A DNA stretch of 8,001 bases, taken from NCBI GenBank assembly GCA_002414145.1, contig DHYP01000057.1, positions 318-8,318 of the forward strand. The letters are read 5' to 3'. The DNA comes from Methylophilaceae bacterium UBA5127. Lineage in GTDB: Bacteria; Pseudomonadota; Gammaproteobacteria; Burkholderiales; Methylophilaceae. The translations under genes and the position numbers were made by a program. Below are positions 7,711 to 8,001 of this stretch, in pieces. The notes under the pieces were generated by a model. The model saw only the letters and a list, made by a program, of their open reading frames with translations. It had not been told where the DNA came from and made no database searches. Every line of letters begins with the position of its first letter. Positions within the stretch are counted from its first letter, which is position 1.

Positions 7711-8001
7711 TTAAAGCATCAACCCTTGTTTTTCAATAAATTGCACAATTTCTGCTAACCCTTGCCCAGTTTTTAAATTGGTAAAAATAAACGGGCGCTC
7801 ACCGCGCATACGCTTGGCATCAACAGCCATCACCTCTAATGACGCACCCACCAAGGGCGCAAGATCAATTTTGTTAATCACCAGCAAGTCAGACTTGGTA
7901 ATACCTGGACCACCCTTACGAGGAATTTTCTCACCTGCGGCCACATCAATCACATAAATGGTTAAATCAGAAAGTTCGGGGCTAAAGGTAGCGGCGAGGT
8001 T
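7711..8001 (-). CDS. ureG: Urease accessory GTPase UreG, C-terminal 96 residues (partial)
   Basis: UreG is a SIMIBI-class GTPase that, with UreD/UreH, UreF and UreE, delivers nickel to the urease active site. The frame is open to the window edge, so the visible part is the C-terminal half of a protein that is normally about 200-210 residues. It begins [20 protein letters not shown], followed by the near-invariant [20 protein letters not shown]. The guanine-specificity motif NKID comes next, then [12 protein letters not shown] and a conserved end ([14 protein letters not shown], then the final helix). The GTG at 7953 inside this stretch encodes an internal valine and is not a start. The P-loop and the metal-binding CPH motif lie outside the window. 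ureJ follows directly. Their presence implies that structural urease genes (ureABC) lie beyond the 8001 end. Confidence 0.97.
   Translation of the reverse strand, partial: NLAATFSPELSDLTIYVIDVAAGEKIPRKGGPGITKSDLLVINKIDLAPLVGASLEVMAVDAKRMRGERPFIFTNLKTGQGLAEIVQFIEKQGLML

Noticed and set aside
7711..7953. Stand-alone 80-residue protein starting at the GTG at 7953
   Set aside because: The frame continues upstream with the conserved UreG sequence, so it is the truncated end of ureG and not a separate small gene.

Overview
The window is moderately AT-rich chromosomal DNA. All eight supported protein genes lie on the minus strand, so transcription runs from high to low coordinates. The block rplU-rpmA-obgE-proB is typical of proteobacteria. 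The ObgE, L21, L27 and ProB sequences look betaproteobacterial, and the composition together with urease genes suggests a Methylophilaceae-like methylotroph. That last assignment is an inference from general resemblance, because no search was run.

Layout in transcription order. (1) 8001-7134: the C-terminal part of ureG, then ureJ (HupE/UreJ family), which is the tail of a urease maturation operon. (2) 7133-6840: a non-coding stretch of about 294 bp holding a striking 38-bp inverted repeat, 15-bp arms matching at 13 positions. (3) 6839-2464: a two-gene signalling operon with a 4-bp ATGA overlap. Its first gene encodes a 1144-residue hybrid histidine kinase whose N-terminal half is a complete NCS1-type nucleobase/hydantoin permease. 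A cysteine-rich putative metal-binding linker and two more membrane segments follow, then HisKA, HATPase, a receiver and a small C-terminal helical module. The second gene encodes a response regulator with a receiver, a PAS-like middle and a LuxR-type DNA-binding domain. (4) 2463-2244: a short intergenic region with a good sigma-70 promoter for the ribosomal genes and a possible tiny plus-strand ORF. (5) 2243-1617: rplU and rpmA, closed by a rho-independent terminator. (6) 1553-1: obgE, and proB running off the window edge and overlapping obgE by 35 bp.

The most interesting part is the permease-kinase/regulator pair beside the urease genes. An NCS1 permease fused to a kinase would let the cell couple recognition or uptake of a purine, pyrimidine, hydantoin or allantoin-like compound to transcription. 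Purine and allantoin breakdown ends in urea, so placement next to urease maturation genes fits a nitrogen-scavenging circuit. Ligand, targets and any urease link are inferred. A second point is the obgE start: it has no visible Shine-Dalgarno site, sits 18 nt after the rpmA terminator, and is preceded by a plausible extended -10 element whose spacing would put transcription initiation at the AUG itself (a leaderless message).
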